Source of the DNA: an uncultured Lachnoclostridium sp.
GTDB lineage: Bacteria > Bacillota > Clostridia > Lachnospirales > Lachnospiraceae
Assembly: GCA_946415315.1 (NCBI GenBank)
Contig: CAMKRZ010000001.1
Location: forward strand, 62,001 to 126,000
Reading direction: 5' to 3'
Length of the DNA stretch: 64,000 bases
Below, piece by piece: positions 40,566 through 49,729 of the stretch. The translations under genes and the position numbers were made by a program. The first letter of the stretch is position 1. The number at the start of each line of letters is the position of its first letter. The notes below the pieces were generated by a model, which saw only the letters and a list, made by a program, of their open reading frames with translations, was not told the DNA's origin and made no database searches.

Positions 40566-41413
40566 ATACCATCTGGTCCGAAAATGTGCAGGGAATTATG
40601 ACTTTGTATTTGAGCCGAAAACTCAGATTTGACGATATGTTTTTCAGGCAGTATAAAGATTTTTTTGATATCGATCCGAGCAAAAAACTGAGAATTCTTG
40701 AGATCGGATGCGGCCCGGGAGCTTTGGCGGAAGCGCTTCACAGATGGTATCCGAACGCAGACATTATCGGAATAGACAGAGATACAAAGTTTATCGAGTT
40801 TGCCGGCAGGACTGTTGAAGGCGTATCCTTTATGGAAGGGGATGCCACAAATCTTCCGTTTGATGATGAAGCTTTCGATATAACGATCTCGAACACCGTG
40901 CAGGAACATATAGAGCCTTCGGCTTTCTGGGGAGAGCAGAGACGAGTCCTGAAACCAGGCGGCAAATGTATCTGCCTTTCGGCAAGAAAAGGCATTCGGT
41001 GCACAGCGGATTGTCTGAAGAAAACGGAGGAAGAGGAAACGTTTTGGAAGGCACAGCCCGGCTTTGAAGAGGAACTGGAACGGTTCCGGGTATGCCGGTA
41101 TCCCATGACGGAGGCAGAGATCCCTGCGTCGATGGAAAAGTTTGGATTTGTCAATGTTTCTACGGGCTATGCCGTAATCAATCTCACACCGGATAATCCC
41201 GGAAATTCCGGACAGATGGGAGAAGCGATGATAGAAGCGGACAGACAATGTGCGTTGGAAGGAATTTATAATGCGCATTCCGCCGGCTCTGAGAAAGTGA
41301 TTGACGCAATCAATAAAAAGTATGATGAACGATTGAAACTCTATCGGGACGGGATCGCCCAATGGGATACATCGGTATCTGTAACGATGATCATCTCGGG
41401 ATATAGAAAGTGA
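40562..41413 (+). CDS. Class I SAM-dependent methyltransferase
   Basis: A 283-residue methyltransferase. Motif I is LEIGCGPGALAE, the acidic end of strand 2 is IIGIDRD, motif II EGDATNLPFDDEAFD, and motif III VLKPGGKCICL. No membrane segment. The acceptor is unknown. Its ATG overlaps the HAD gene's TGA by 4 nt. Confidence 0.88.
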   Translation: MNTIWSENVQGIMTLYLSRKLRFDDMFFRQYKDFFDIDPSKKLRILEIGCGPGALAEALHRWYPNADIIGIDRDTKFIEFAGRTVEGVSFMEGDATNLPFDDEAFDITISNTVQEHIEPSAFWGEQRRVLKPGGKCICLSARKGIRCTADCLKKTEEEETFWKAQPGFEEELERFRVCRYPMTEAEIPASMEKFGFVNVSTGYAVINLTPDNPGNSGQMGEAMIEADRQCALEGIYNAHSAGSEKVIDAINKKYDERLKLYRDGIAQWDTSVSVTMIISGYRK

Positions 41414-41494
41414 AAGAGAATATCGGAAACATGCGCGAAGTTTTGAATTATCTGTAGAAATACTGCTTTATTATATGCAGGGGGAAAATGCCAA

Positions 41495-42850
41495 ATGGAG
41501 CAAGATGAAAAAAAGCTCTTGTTCGACAAACTGAAAACGCTTGCAATACCGCTTGCGCTCCAAGCTCTTCTGAATGCATTGGTCGGTGCGTCCGACGCGC
41601 TCATGCTCGGAAGACTGAACCAGGATTCGATTTCGGCGGTTGCGCTGGCAAACCAGCTGGTCTTCGTGATGACTTTGTTTACCGGATCGATCAAGAGTGC
41701 CGCGGGGATTCTTGTCGCGCAATATTGGGGCAAGAAGGATTACAAAAATGCCGGACGATTTCTGGCGATGGCAATACGGTCCTCTGTTATGATCAGCCTC
41801 GTGTTCTTCGTTGCTGCAGTTGCATTTCCGGAACAGGTGATGCGGATCTACACCACGGACAGCAACCTGATCGCCATCGGCGCGGGCTATCTGCGCATCG
41901 TCGGCTTTTCGTATCTCTTTATGGCGGTGGCGCAGTGCTTTTTGATGAACATGAAGATCGCGGGAGACGCGAAATTCAGCGTCATGATATCGGCCGCAGT
42001 GGTGGTTGTAGACATGGTCGCGGACTATTTCCTGATCTACGGCAAATGCGGCATCCCTGCGCTCGGAGCCAACGGTTCCGCCTATTCTACAGTTGTAGTA
42101 GAGGCTATGTCTCTGGTGATCGTCCTTGTATGGGCTAAGCGAAAGGAGACAGTCCATCTGCCGGTTAAGAACTTTGTTTATTTTTCGAGGGATTTTGAAA
42201 AGGACTTCTGGAGGGTGTTCGCCCCGATTCTGGCCAGCGGCCTTTCCTGGGGCATAAGCATTACGGTTCACAATGCGGTAATGGGGCGCTTGGGATCGGA
42301 TGCGACGGCCGCCGCGTCCGTTACGAGTGTCACGCAGCAGCTGATCGCCTTCATCACCTGGGGAATCGCAGGTGGTTCGGGCATCATGATCGGGGAGCTG
42401 CTCGGAGCGGGAGAACTGGACCGGGCGAAGCGGTATGGCGACCTGTTCTTTAAGATTGCGTTTGTGAACGGTCTTTGCAACATGCTGCTGATCATACTGG
42501 TCGGCCCGCCGATCTATTTCTTCTACAAGCTGAGCGCTACGGCAAAGATGTACCTTCTGGGGATGCTTGCATTCAGCTGCTTGTACATGTTTGCATTTTC
42601 CTTTAACACGATCTTCACCTGCGGCGTATTTCCTGCCGGAGGAGATGCAAAGTATGATGCGGTAAGCGTATTCTTTGCGACATGGTGCTTCGCAATCCCG
42701 GCGTCTCTCATCGCCTGCTTTGTGTTGAAATGGCCGGTGCTTGTCGTTTACGTGATCATGTGCCTGGATGAGGTCGTCAAGGTACCGTTCCTGAAGTGGC
42801 ACTACAACAAGTATATCTGGGTGAAAAATCTTACTCGAGAAGTAGACTGA
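41495..42850 (+). CDS. MATE family efflux transporter
   Basis: A 451-residue membrane protein with 12 helices in two similar halves. LMLGRLNQDSISAVALANQ in helix 1-2 and its second-half counterpart MGRLGSDATAAASVTSV match the MATE pattern. Such transporters export drugs or metabolites with Na+ or H+. AGGGGGAA lies 8 nt before the ATG. A GNAT gene follows after 30 nt. Confidence 0.9.
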   Translation: MEQDEKKLLFDKLKTLAIPLALQALLNALVGASDALMLGRLNQDSISAVALANQLVFVMTLFTGSIKSAAGILVAQYWGKKDYKNAGRFLAMAIRSSVMISLVFFVAAVAFPEQVMRIYTTDSNLIAIGAGYLRIVGFSYLFMAVAQCFLMNMKIAGDAKFSVMISAAVVVVDMVADYFLIYGKCGIPALGANGSAYSTVVVEAMSLVIVLVWAKRKETVHLPVKNFVYFSRDFEKDFWRVFAPILASGLSWGISITVHNAVMGRLGSDATAAASVTSVTQQLIAFITWGIAGGSGIMIGELLGAGELDRAKRYGDLFFKIAFVNGLCNMLLIILVGPPIYFFYKLSATAKMYLLGMLAFSCLYMFAFSFNTIFTCGVFPAGGDAKYDAVSVFFATWCFAIPASLIACFVLKWPVLVVYVIMCLDEVVKVPFLKWHYNKYIWVKNLTREVD

Positions 42851-42880
42851 AAGGCTGATCTCGGGAAGGAGGCAGAAACA

Positions 42881-43294
42881 ATGCAGATCATAAAAGGCAA
42901 TCTGGATGAGGAAAACCTGTGCGAATTGATCGACCGGGAGTTCACCAGATACGCCGGAAAGTATGACATACGTGTGGATTACAACGATTTCTGCTTTGTC
43001 GCGAAGGAAAATGATGCGCTGATGGGAATCCTTGTCGGTCACTCGTATTACAAAGAGGTCCATGTCACAGACCTCATTGTGATGGAGGAATACCGGGGCA
43101 AAGGTGTCGGGACGGCACTGATCAGAAGAGTCGAGCAGGAGTTCGAGGGTCAGGGCTACGAGAACATCAATCTGACGACATATGCCTTTCAGGCTCCTGA
43201 GTTTTACGAGAAAATGGGCTTCGAAGTCGAATACGTAAGAAAGAGTGCCGACGAAAAGCTGACGAAGTATTTTCTGATCAAACATTTCAAATGA
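42881..43294 (+). CDS. GNAT family N-acetyltransferase
   Basis: A 137-residue acetyltransferase. VTDLIVMEEYRGKGVGTALIRRVE is motif A with the acetyl-CoA pyrophosphate loop (RGKGVG). YAFQAPEFYEKMGFEVEY is motif B. The amine substrate is unknown. A strong GGAAGGAGG site precedes the ATG. Confidence 0.87.
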   Translation: MQIIKGNLDEENLCELIDREFTRYAGKYDIRVDYNDFCFVAKENDALMGILVGHSYYKEVHVTDLIVMEEYRGKGVGTALIRRVEQEFEGQGYENINLTTYAFQAPEFYEKMGFEVEYVRKSADEKLTKYFLIKHFK

Positions 43295-43396
43295 GAGCCT
43301 GGGATGATTGGTTCGGCCAGGTGTGGGAGAAAATGAAACCGAAGATCTGCGGAGATACGAAATGAGAATTGAAAATTAATTGTGGTACGATTCAAT

Positions 43397-43425
43397 GAAG
43401 GAAGGCTAAGGCTCTCCTTCTTTTT
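43397..43425 (+). terminator. Terminator after the GNAT gene
   Basis: GAAGGA (43397-43402) with TCCTTC (43415-43420), then TTTTTATG. The T-run touches the -35 of the next promoter. Confidence 0.62.
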
Positions 43426-43426
43426 A

Positions 43427-43455
43427 TGGACGCATCCGCGCAAATATGGTATTAT
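43427..43455 (+). promoter_or_regulatory. Promoter of the HEDTH protease gene
   Basis: TGGACG (43427-43432), 17-nt spacer, TATTAT (43450-43455) preceded by TGg. Similar in build to the 39850 promoter. Confidence 0.6.
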
Positions 43456-43517
43456 TAAAAGAAATCATTTTCGGTATTACGTGATGGTGTGAATATCCGA
43501 AACGGAGATTGGAAACG

Positions 43518-44249
43518 ATGATTTGTTGTTATGAAACGGAACACTATGTGTTTCATTTTCTTGAGAACAGTCTTGCGGCGCGTGATATCGGGACGATCGC
43601 GGCTGAGCAGGAGAAAAGCTACGAGAAGATCTGCGGGTTGCTGAATGTTCGTTTCCCGCGTAAGATCAACTATTGGCTGTACGAATCACCGGACGTGGTC
43701 GGCAGGTATTTCTGTGATGGGGAACCATGCAACGGACTGGCCATCGACTCGGAGACCGGGGATGAGATCGGAACCGTCGCTTCCCTGAGCGGGAAGGACG
43801 AGGATCGTTTCACGGTGGAGCCATTTTCCGTGCACGCTGTGTACGAGGAGCGGATCAAGTGTATCGGGGAGCACGAGGACACGCACGTGATCATGTCTCA
43901 GATCTGCCCTGAGCCGGTATCCTCTTTTTTGGCGGAAGGTATCGCCATGTTCATGGACGGAACATGGTGGGGACGCGAAAACCGCCTCTGGGCGCGGGAA
44001 TTCAGGGAAAACGGGGAACTGATCGATACAGCGGAAGTCATTTGCATCGATCAGGATCAGTTTTACGACCTGGAGTCGGTGAAGACCTATCCCGTCGGCG
44101 GCGCCTGGACGGAATTCATTGCGGAACGGTTTGGGATGGACAAGTTTCTTCGTCTCTACTGCAGCGAAAACCCGGACAGGGACGCGAAGGAGATCTTTGG
44201 AAAGTCACTTTCCGAGTTGCACGAAATGTTTGCGGAGTGGCTTGTGTGA
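43518..44249 (+). CDS. Predicted peptidase-MA-like zincin (HEDTH)
   Basis: A 243-residue protein without signal peptide. GEHEDTHVIM gives a complete HExxH zinc site at 119-123, and FLAEGIAMFMDG about 16 residues on supplies the likely third ligand, as in the peptidase MA/gluzincin-like group. A C-terminal KFLRLYCSENPDRDAKEIFGKSL segment fits that family. The N-terminus has two adjacent cysteines. The substrate is unknown. The ATG at 43518 is used, about 10 nt after CGGAG. A membrane HELGH protein follows 22 nt later. Confidence 0.7.
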   Translation: MICCYETEHYVFHFLENSLAARDIGTIAAEQEKSYEKICGLLNVRFPRKINYWLYESPDVVGRYFCDGEPCNGLAIDSETGDEIGTVASLSGKDEDRFTVEPFSVHAVYEERIKCIGEHEDTHVIMSQICPEPVSSFLAEGIAMFMDGTWWGRENRLWAREFRENGELIDTAEVICIDQDQFYDLESVKTYPVGGAWTEFIAERFGMDKFLRLYCSENPDRDAKEIFGKSLSELHEMFAEWLV

Positions 44250-44271
44250 TTGGTAATTTGTGGGGGGAAAT

Positions 44272-44787
44272 ATGCCAAAGATAATCGCTGTCATACTGGA
44301 ATTGTCAGTCTTGATCTGTGCCTTGTGGCTGATGTTGTTTCTTTCAACGTTTCTGCATGAACTCGGTCATGCGATCGGGTATATGCTCTCGACGGGAGGC
44401 AGACGCTGGCACATACGCGTCGGATCGGGGAAACGGCTGCTGAAAACGAACGCGTTGACAGTGAAACTGCTCGTTTTCGATGGTCTGTTCGAACCGACGG
44501 AAGACAGAATCGATACCAGAGGGAAGCTTATCTCCACGCTGATCGGTGGGCCTGTTGCTTCGCTGGTGCTGGTGATCGTGTTCCTGTGTCTGAAACTCGG
44601 AGACATTTCGTTTAGCTCCGGGTTCATCACCTCGAGCGCGATAACGTCCTTTGTCGATTTTGCGTTGTCTTTGAACGTGTTTATTCTGGTTTTGTCCGTC
44701 ATACCCGCACACTATTTCTGTGGTGAGAACAAAGGAATGGAGACCGACGGACGGAAAATCCTCAACGCGATAAAAGGTAGTAAGTAA
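44272..44787 (+). CDS. Site-2-protease-like (M50) membrane protein
   Basis: A 171-residue membrane protein. HELGHAIGY in the first hydrophobic segment (H29-H33) is the HExxH of M50 intramembrane proteases. The last helix ends VIPAHYFCGENKGMETDGRKI, similar to the NxxPxxxxDG second motif. With four helices it is shorter than full site-2 proteases and has no PDZ domain. It may cleave a membrane protein or be a non-peptidase relative. GGGGGG precedes the ATG. Confidence 0.7.
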   Translation: MPKIIAVILELSVLICALWLMLFLSTFLHELGHAIGYMLSTGGRRWHIRVGSGKRLLKTNALTVKLLVFDGLFEPTEDRIDTRGKLISTLIGGPVASLVLVIVFLCLKLGDISFSSGFITSSAITSFVDFALSLNVFILVLSVIPAHYFCGENKGMETDGRKILNAIKGSK

Positions 44788-44837
44788 TTTTTTTAGATCA
44801 GCCTGACGAAGACTTATGAAATACGGGGAATCGACAT

Positions 44838-45791
44838 ATGTCAAAAAAAGATATGCTTCGCAGCACCTGGACCCGGGTGACTGCCAAAAAGCAGATCATT
44901 CGTGAGCTTGCCCGTGACGGACGGCAGGGGAAGGTCTCACTACTGAAAATCCTGGATATCAACGGACCGCTAAAACGCAACTATGACAATCGGGAGATTG
45001 TGCTCGCCGATGTGGGATACTATTGGCTGCAGCTTGCGTTTGACGGGGAACATGCGTGGTACACGGTCATGTATAACGTGCAGAAAGAGCTCGTGCAGCT
45101 TTATGTCGATGTGACCGACGGGAACTCCGCGCTCTGCGAGAACCCTATCTTCGAGGATATGTATCTGGACTATGTCATGTTCGAAGGCAAGGTGTATGAG
45201 CTGGACCGGGATGAACTGGAGGATGCATTTTCCGAAGGAAAGATCACGAAGGAACAGTTTGAAAAGGCGCTTGCGGAGGGCGCGCGGATTGAGGCGGAGC
45301 TGAGGCGTGATCCGGAGGGGATCATGCGATCGTTCCGGGAATTGTTTGAGCGGTTGCTGCCGGAGATCGAGGTTGATATTATTGGAGGCATTATGAAGTT
45401 CAAAGAAGGCGAAGGCTGGAAGGCCTGCTATGATGAGACAAGCGGAATATGCACGGCAGAGCGCAGCGGGAGCGGGTACTATGACCTGTACGAGATCACC
45501 AGGGAAACCTTCGATCTGCTGGAAGACGGTATGAGCGACCACGATACGTACCAAAGCATTTGTGACGGAAGGCATTTGTACATGGACGTGAACGACCGTT
45601 GCGGCCCGCCGTATACGATCGTATTTGACGATGATTACGAAAAACTGTGCCCGTGGGCGAAGGTCAAAGCGACCGGCAGAGTCTGGCCGGATGAACTGAC
45701 CGATGCTGCAGTGGAGTTGTTTGAATCGGAGAAGAACAACCGGGAACAACGGCGGAGAAAGCGTGAGGAGCGCGAGAAGAAAGCCGAATGA
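44838..45791 (+). CDS. DUF402 domain protein with C-terminal extension
   Basis: A 317-residue soluble protein. Residues ~55-165 match the DUF402 pattern: VGYYWLQLAFDGEHAWYT, LYVDVTDGN, DLxLD-like MYLDYVMFEGKVYELDRDELEDA. DUF402 proteins are nucleotide phosphatases or RNA-binding enzymes in other bacteria. The ~150 C-terminal residues are an unassigned domain ending in a very basic RRRKREEREKK tail. Function not assigned beyond the domain. Confidence 0.72.
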   Translation: MSKKDMLRSTWTRVTAKKQIIRELARDGRQGKVSLLKILDINGPLKRNYDNREIVLADVGYYWLQLAFDGEHAWYTVMYNVQKELVQLYVDVTDGNSALCENPIFEDMYLDYVMFEGKVYELDRDELEDAFSEGKITKEQFEKALAEGARIEAELRRDPEGIMRSFRELFERLLPEIEVDIIGGIMKFKEGEGWKACYDETSGICTAERSGSGYYDLYEITRETFDLLEDGMSDHDTYQSICDGRHLYMDVNDRCGPPYTIVFDDDYEKLCPWAKVKATGRVWPDELTDAAVELFESEKNNREQRRRKREEREKKAE

Positions 45792-45827
45792 TCGAGATAA
45801 CATACGATGAATGAGTATTGGGGGTGA

Positions 45828-46154
45828 ATGAGTATGTTGGCAGGGTTTATTGTCTGGAGCGTAGTGGCATTATTGTTGTGCGGCATCGGGATATGGGCGT
45901 TGAAGGCGAAGAACGCTGTGGGTTTCTTCGCGGGTGTCAAGCCGCCCGAAGTGGATGATGTAAAGAAATACAACCATGCGGTGGCAAAGATATGGTTTGT
46001 GTATGCCGGCGTCTTTGAGATGTTCGGGATCCCGCTGTTGTTTTTGAAGCAGAATTCTCCGCTGTTTGTCATCCCGATCCTCGGAGTGGTGATGGCATCG
46101 ATCGGACTGGCGATCGCATATACGTTTATTGAGGCAAAGCATCAGAAGAAGTAG
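45828..46154 (+). CDS. Small three-helix membrane protein
   Basis: A 108-residue protein with helices near 5-25, 55-75 and 80-100 and a polar loop AVGFFAGVKPPEVDDVKKYN. Function unknown. GGGGGTG lies 2-8 nt before ATG 45828; ATG 45834 is an alternative. The esterase gene follows after 8 nt. Confidence 0.62.
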   Translation: MSMLAGFIVWSVVALLLCGIGIWALKAKNAVGFFAGVKPPEVDDVKKYNHAVAKIWFVYAGVFEMFGIPLLFLKQNSPLFVIPILGVVMASIGLAIAYTFIEAKHQKK

Positions 46155-46162
46155 GAGCAGTG

Positions 46163-47062
46163 ATGAGTAATCCATTGATTAAAACGTTGAAGGCCGCGAA
46201 CTTTATGGCCGGAAAGGCGAGTACGGAGGCGGAGATCAAGCGCCACCGGAAGCTTGCCGACTGGGCAGGAGGCCTTGCGACGCCCAAAGGCGATGTGGAG
46301 AGGAAGAGATTTCGTCTCGGCAAGATCCGTTGCGAGGAGTTCAGGCCTTATTTTGCGCATAATCCGGGGTATGTGCTCCTCTATTGCCATGGCGGCGGGT
46401 ACGTGAGCGGCGGGCTCGGCTACGCGGGCAATCTCTCGACCAAGCTTGCCACGGCAACCGGCTTCACTGTCTATTCGTTCGCATATCGGCTGGCACCGGA
46501 GCATCCGTACCCGGCGGCAGCGGAGGACGCGGACATCGTGTGGGACTATCTTACGGAAAATGTTGTGTCGGCGGACCATGTGATCCTGGCCGGTGACTCG
46601 GCGGGCGGCAACATGGCGCTCTGCCTTACGCAGCGTCTGATCGCGCAGGGAAAACCGGTGCCGCGGCTGCTCCTGCTGTTCAGCCCGTGGACCGACATGA
46701 CCGGGACGGCGGAGTCGTACGAGACCAATCGGGACATCGATCCGATCCTCTCGAAGGAGTTTGTGATGAATTCCGCCAAGGCATACATGGGAGACGGAGA
46801 CCCGGCAGATGCGGCGTACAGCCCGCTGTTCGGAAGTTTTGAGAATTTTCCGCCGGTCTATATCATGGCCGGGAGGAACGGAATCCTGCTGGATGACAGT
46901 ATTAGGCTCAAAGAGCGGATCGATCAGGCCGGTGGAACGGCGGAACTTGACATCGAGGCGAAAGGATGGCATGTGTATCAGCAGATGCCCGGCACCATGG
47001 CGCGCGAGGCGATGAAACGGCTGGCGGCGCAGGTGTCGTTTGAGATTTATGGGAAGTGCTAA
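46163..47062 (+). CDS. HSL-type alpha/beta hydrolase (esterase)
   Basis: A 299-residue hydrolase of the hormone-sensitive-lipase group. HGGGY forms the oxyanion hole (~75), the nucleophile lies in GDSAGG (~148), and the catalytic His is in GWHVYQ near the end. No signal peptide. Its 3' end overlaps an acyltransferase gene, which overlaps a DUF6320 gene, so it likely acts on esters made by its neighbour. Confidence 0.88.
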   Translation: MSNPLIKTLKAANFMAGKASTEAEIKRHRKLADWAGGLATPKGDVERKRFRLGKIRCEEFRPYFAHNPGYVLLYCHGGGYVSGGLGYAGNLSTKLATATGFTVYSFAYRLAPEHPYPAAAEDADIVWDYLTENVVSADHVILAGDSAGGNMALCLTQRLIAQGKPVPRLLLLFSPWTDMTGTAESYETNRDIDPILSKEFVMNSAKAYMGDGDPADAAYSPLFGSFENFPPVYIMAGRNGILLDDSIRLKERIDQAGGTAELDIEAKGWHVYQQMPGTMAREAMKRLAAQVSFEIYGKC

Positions 47063-48299
47063 TTGGTACAAAATTGACAATGTGGCGAAGGTCTTTCTGG
47101 CTACAACAGGAAAGCGGGACACCCGGTCGTTTCGTCTCAGCTGTACGATGAAGGAGGACGTCGATCCGGAGGTTCTGCAGCAGGCAGTGCTCTCGGCGAT
47201 CGAGGACCGTCCGCAGGTACAGGTAAGGATCCGGCGGGGATTCTTCTGGCATTACATGGAGGATACCGACCTGATGCCGGTGGTGAAGCAGGAGGATGAC
47301 CGGATCTGTCCGCTTCTCTATGTTCCGTCAAGGACCATGCTTCACTATCAGGTGACTTATTTCGGGAAGAGGATCAATCTGGATATCTCGCATGTGCTGG
47401 CAGACGGGACCGGCGCCATGGAGTTCCTGAATATCATTGTGCTCGAGTATCTTAAGAGAAAGTATCCCGGCGAGTTCAATGACGTGACCGTCCACTCAGG
47501 GGCATCCGAGGGAGACCTGAGCCAGGACAGTTACCGGCAGTTTTTCGGAAGCAAAAATCTCTCGCGCGGGACGGTGCGTAAGAAGGCGTATCACCCGGGA
47601 GGACTGAAGCTTCCGTACAATCAGTTGCAGTTTTTTGAGATCCATATGCCGACCTCGCAGATCCTTCCGAAGGCGAAGGAACTGAAGGTTTCGCTGACGA
47701 GTTACCTGGGGGCGCTCTGGATGCTTGCGATCCGCGACGAGATGCCGTCCCGGAAGCATCAGCTTCCGGTGACCATATCCCTGCCGGTGAATCTTCGGAA
47801 TTACTACCCATCGAAGACCGCGCGAAACTTCTTCAACAGCGTGAATGTGACGCATGTTTTCGACAGCGAGATCACGCTGGAAGAGCTGGCGACAGAGTTT
47901 GACGAGTCCCTCAAGAGCCAGCTGACCGAGGAAAATGTCAAAAAGCAGATGGACAGCTTCGAGACCATGGAATACGTGGCCCCGGTCAGAGTGGTGCCGC
48001 TGTTTATCAAGCAGTGGGTGGTACGGCATTTTACGAAGAAGGCGAATCGGAAGGTGTCCATGACATTTTCCAACATGGGGGTTCAGAAGCCCCCGAAGAC
48101 GCTCGGAGAGCGGATCGAGAATTACAGCGGCTTCTGCAGCACTAACACGATCTTCTCCACCATGTTCGGATACGGGGATCAGCTGACGCTCGGGATTTCC
48201 TCGGCGTATATGAACACCGGTGTCGTGAAGAATTTTGTGCGGTTCCTCTCCGCGTCCGGAGTGGATATCACCGTGTGCGCGACGGAGGTGATCAAATGA
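47049..48299 (+). CDS. Alcohol acetyltransferase/condensation-like acyltransferase
   Basis: A 416-residue protein of the CoA-dependent acyltransferase (CAT/condensation) fold. ISHVLADGTG contains the HxxxDG catalytic motif, and ISLPVNLRNYYP resembles the conserved second half of alcohol acetyltransferases. It should move an acyl group from CoA to an alcohol or amine; the substrate is unknown. The ATG at 47049 lies inside the esterase gene (14-nt overlap). It is followed without gap by a DUF6320 gene. Confidence 0.8.
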   Translation: MGSANWYKIDNVAKVFLATTGKRDTRSFRLSCTMKEDVDPEVLQQAVLSAIEDRPQVQVRIRRGFFWHYMEDTDLMPVVKQEDDRICPLLYVPSRTMLHYQVTYFGKRINLDISHVLADGTGAMEFLNIIVLEYLKRKYPGEFNDVTVHSGASEGDLSQDSYRQFFGSKNLSRGTVRKKAYHPGGLKLPYNQLQFFEIHMPTSQILPKAKELKVSLTSYLGALWMLAIRDEMPSRKHQLPVTISLPVNLRNYYPSKTARNFFNSVNVTHVFDSEITLEELATEFDESLKSQLTEENVKKQMDSFETMEYVAPVRVVPLFIKQWVVRHFTKKANRKVSMTFSNMGVQKPPKTLGERIENYSGFCSTNTIFSTMFGYGDQLTLGISSAYMNTGVVKNFVRFLSASGVDITVCATEVIK

Positions 48300-48964
48300 G
48301 ACAATGCCCTTATTGCAAGGTCGGGATCGAGGGAGACCTCGTCAAATGCCCTCTGTGTCAGAGCAAACTGACAGGGACCGGAGAGGATCCCTGCTATCCG
48401 AAGTTCGAGGCACAGAAGAAGCGGTCCCTCTTATACAAGATTCAGCTGCTACTCGCCTGGGGCGTGCTGATCGTCGGGATCGGTCTTGATTTCATGGTAG
48501 GACTTCGGCTGCCGGGCTATCCGAAGCTGCACTGGAGCCTTTTGCTGGCCATGTGGCTCATGGTGATCGAGTTCGGGATCATGCGGCAGTTTAAGCCGGG
48601 AACCGGATCGGCGGGCAAGGTGACTATGCTCGTGCTGATCACGATCGCGACGTGGTGTGTCACCGCGTACTTCTTCGGCTTCATGAAGACGACGATCGAC
48701 CTGGTGGTACCGTGCGCGCTGGCTGCCACGATCACGGCGAATTTCGTTCTTGCGATGATCGACAAGAACGGCAATACGATGGCCTACCTGCTCTCGGGAC
48801 TTATCATGGGTGTCGTGCCGAGTGTCATCTGCTTTTTCGCGAGAGATAAAATGCCGCTGGCGTGGGCCATCTGCCTGATGGTCAGCGTCGTTCTCTTCGC
48901 GGGCGCCGTCATTTTCAAAGGAAGGGCTGTGGCAGCGGAGTTGCGCAGACGATTCCACGTGTAG
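48296..48964 (+). CDS. DUF6320 zinc-ribbon membrane protein
   Basis: A 222-residue protein. CPYCKVGIEGDLVKCPLC at the N-terminus is a zinc ribbon; six hydrophobic helices follow. This combination fits the DUF6320 proteins I associate with alcohol acetyltransferase genes in Firmicutes. The start overlaps the acyltransferase stop (ATGA). It may tether the acyltransferase at the membrane or transport its product (inference). Confidence 0.75.
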   Translation: MRQCPYCKVGIEGDLVKCPLCQSKLTGTGEDPCYPKFEAQKKRSLLYKIQLLLAWGVLIVGIGLDFMVGLRLPGYPKLHWSLLLAMWLMVIEFGIMRQFKPGTGSAGKVTMLVLITIATWCVTAYFFGFMKTTIDLVVPCALAATITANFVLAMIDKNGNTMAYLLSGLIMGVVPSVICFFARDKMPLAWAICLMVSVVLFAGAVIFKGRAVAAELRRRFHV

Positions 48965-48994
48965 CAGACATAAGAACAGTTTGGGAGAACAGTT

Positions 48995-49729
48995 ATGGAA
49001 GAACAAAACCGGTTTTCCAGAACGGAATTACTGTTGGGCGAAGCCGCGATGAAGCGCCTGGCCGAATGTCGTGTGGCGGTGTTCGGTATCGGCGGCGTCG
49101 GCGGATACGTGTGTGAGGCGTTGGCGCGAAGCGGTGTCGGCGCACTGGATCTGATCGACAACGACAAGGTCTGCCTGTCCAATATCAACCGACAGATCAT
49201 CGCGACCGGAAAAACCGTCGGTAGATACAAGACGGAGGTTATGAAGGAGCGCATTCTGGACATCAACCCGGACGCTTCGGTGAACATTTACAACTGTTTC
49301 TTTCTCCCGGAAAATGCATCGGATTTTCCGTTCGAGAAGTACGACTACGTGGTCGACGCCATCGACACGGTGACGGCTAAGATCGAGCTGGTAATGCAGT
49401 GTCAGAAGGTGGGTGTCCCGATCATGAGTTCCATGGGCGCGGGCAACAAGCTTGATCCCACGCGGTTTCGTGTCGCGGACATTTTCAAAACGAACATGGA
49501 TCCGCTGGCGAAAGTGATGCGCCGTGAGCTGAAGAAGAGGGGCGTAAAGAAACTGAAAGTCGTCTATTCGGAGGAGACTCCGATCGTCCCCGCGCAGAGT
49601 GAGGAAGCGCCTTCCGGAGCTCGCAGATCCACGCCGGGCAGCACGGCGTTTGTGCCGTCCGTTGCGGGGCTGATCATTGCGGGAGAAGTGATAAAGGATT
49701 TAACGAAAAATGGAAATCAGAGTAATTGA
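48995..49729 (+). CDS. tcdA: tRNA threonylcarbamoyladenosine dehydratase
   Basis: A 244-residue E1-like (ThiF/MoeB) enzyme. VFGIGGVGGYVCEALARSGVG is the ATP-binding loop, DLIDNDKVCLSNINRQ the adenylation segment, and the DAIDTVTAK and SSMGAGNKLDPTRF segments are typical of TcdA/CsdL. It cyclises the threonylcarbamoyl side chain of t6A37 to ct6A in ANN-decoding tRNAs. A GNAT gene overlaps its 3' end by 20 nt. Confidence 0.92.
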   Translation: MEEQNRFSRTELLLGEAAMKRLAECRVAVFGIGGVGGYVCEALARSGVGALDLIDNDKVCLSNINRQIIATGKTVGRYKTEVMKERILDINPDASVNIYNCFFLPENASDFPFEKYDYVVDAIDTVTAKIELVMQCQKVGVPIMSSMGAGNKLDPTRFRVADIFKTNMDPLAKVMRRELKKRGVKKLKVVYSEETPIVPAQSEEAPSGARRSTPGSTAFVPSVAGLIIAGEVIKDLTKNGNQSN

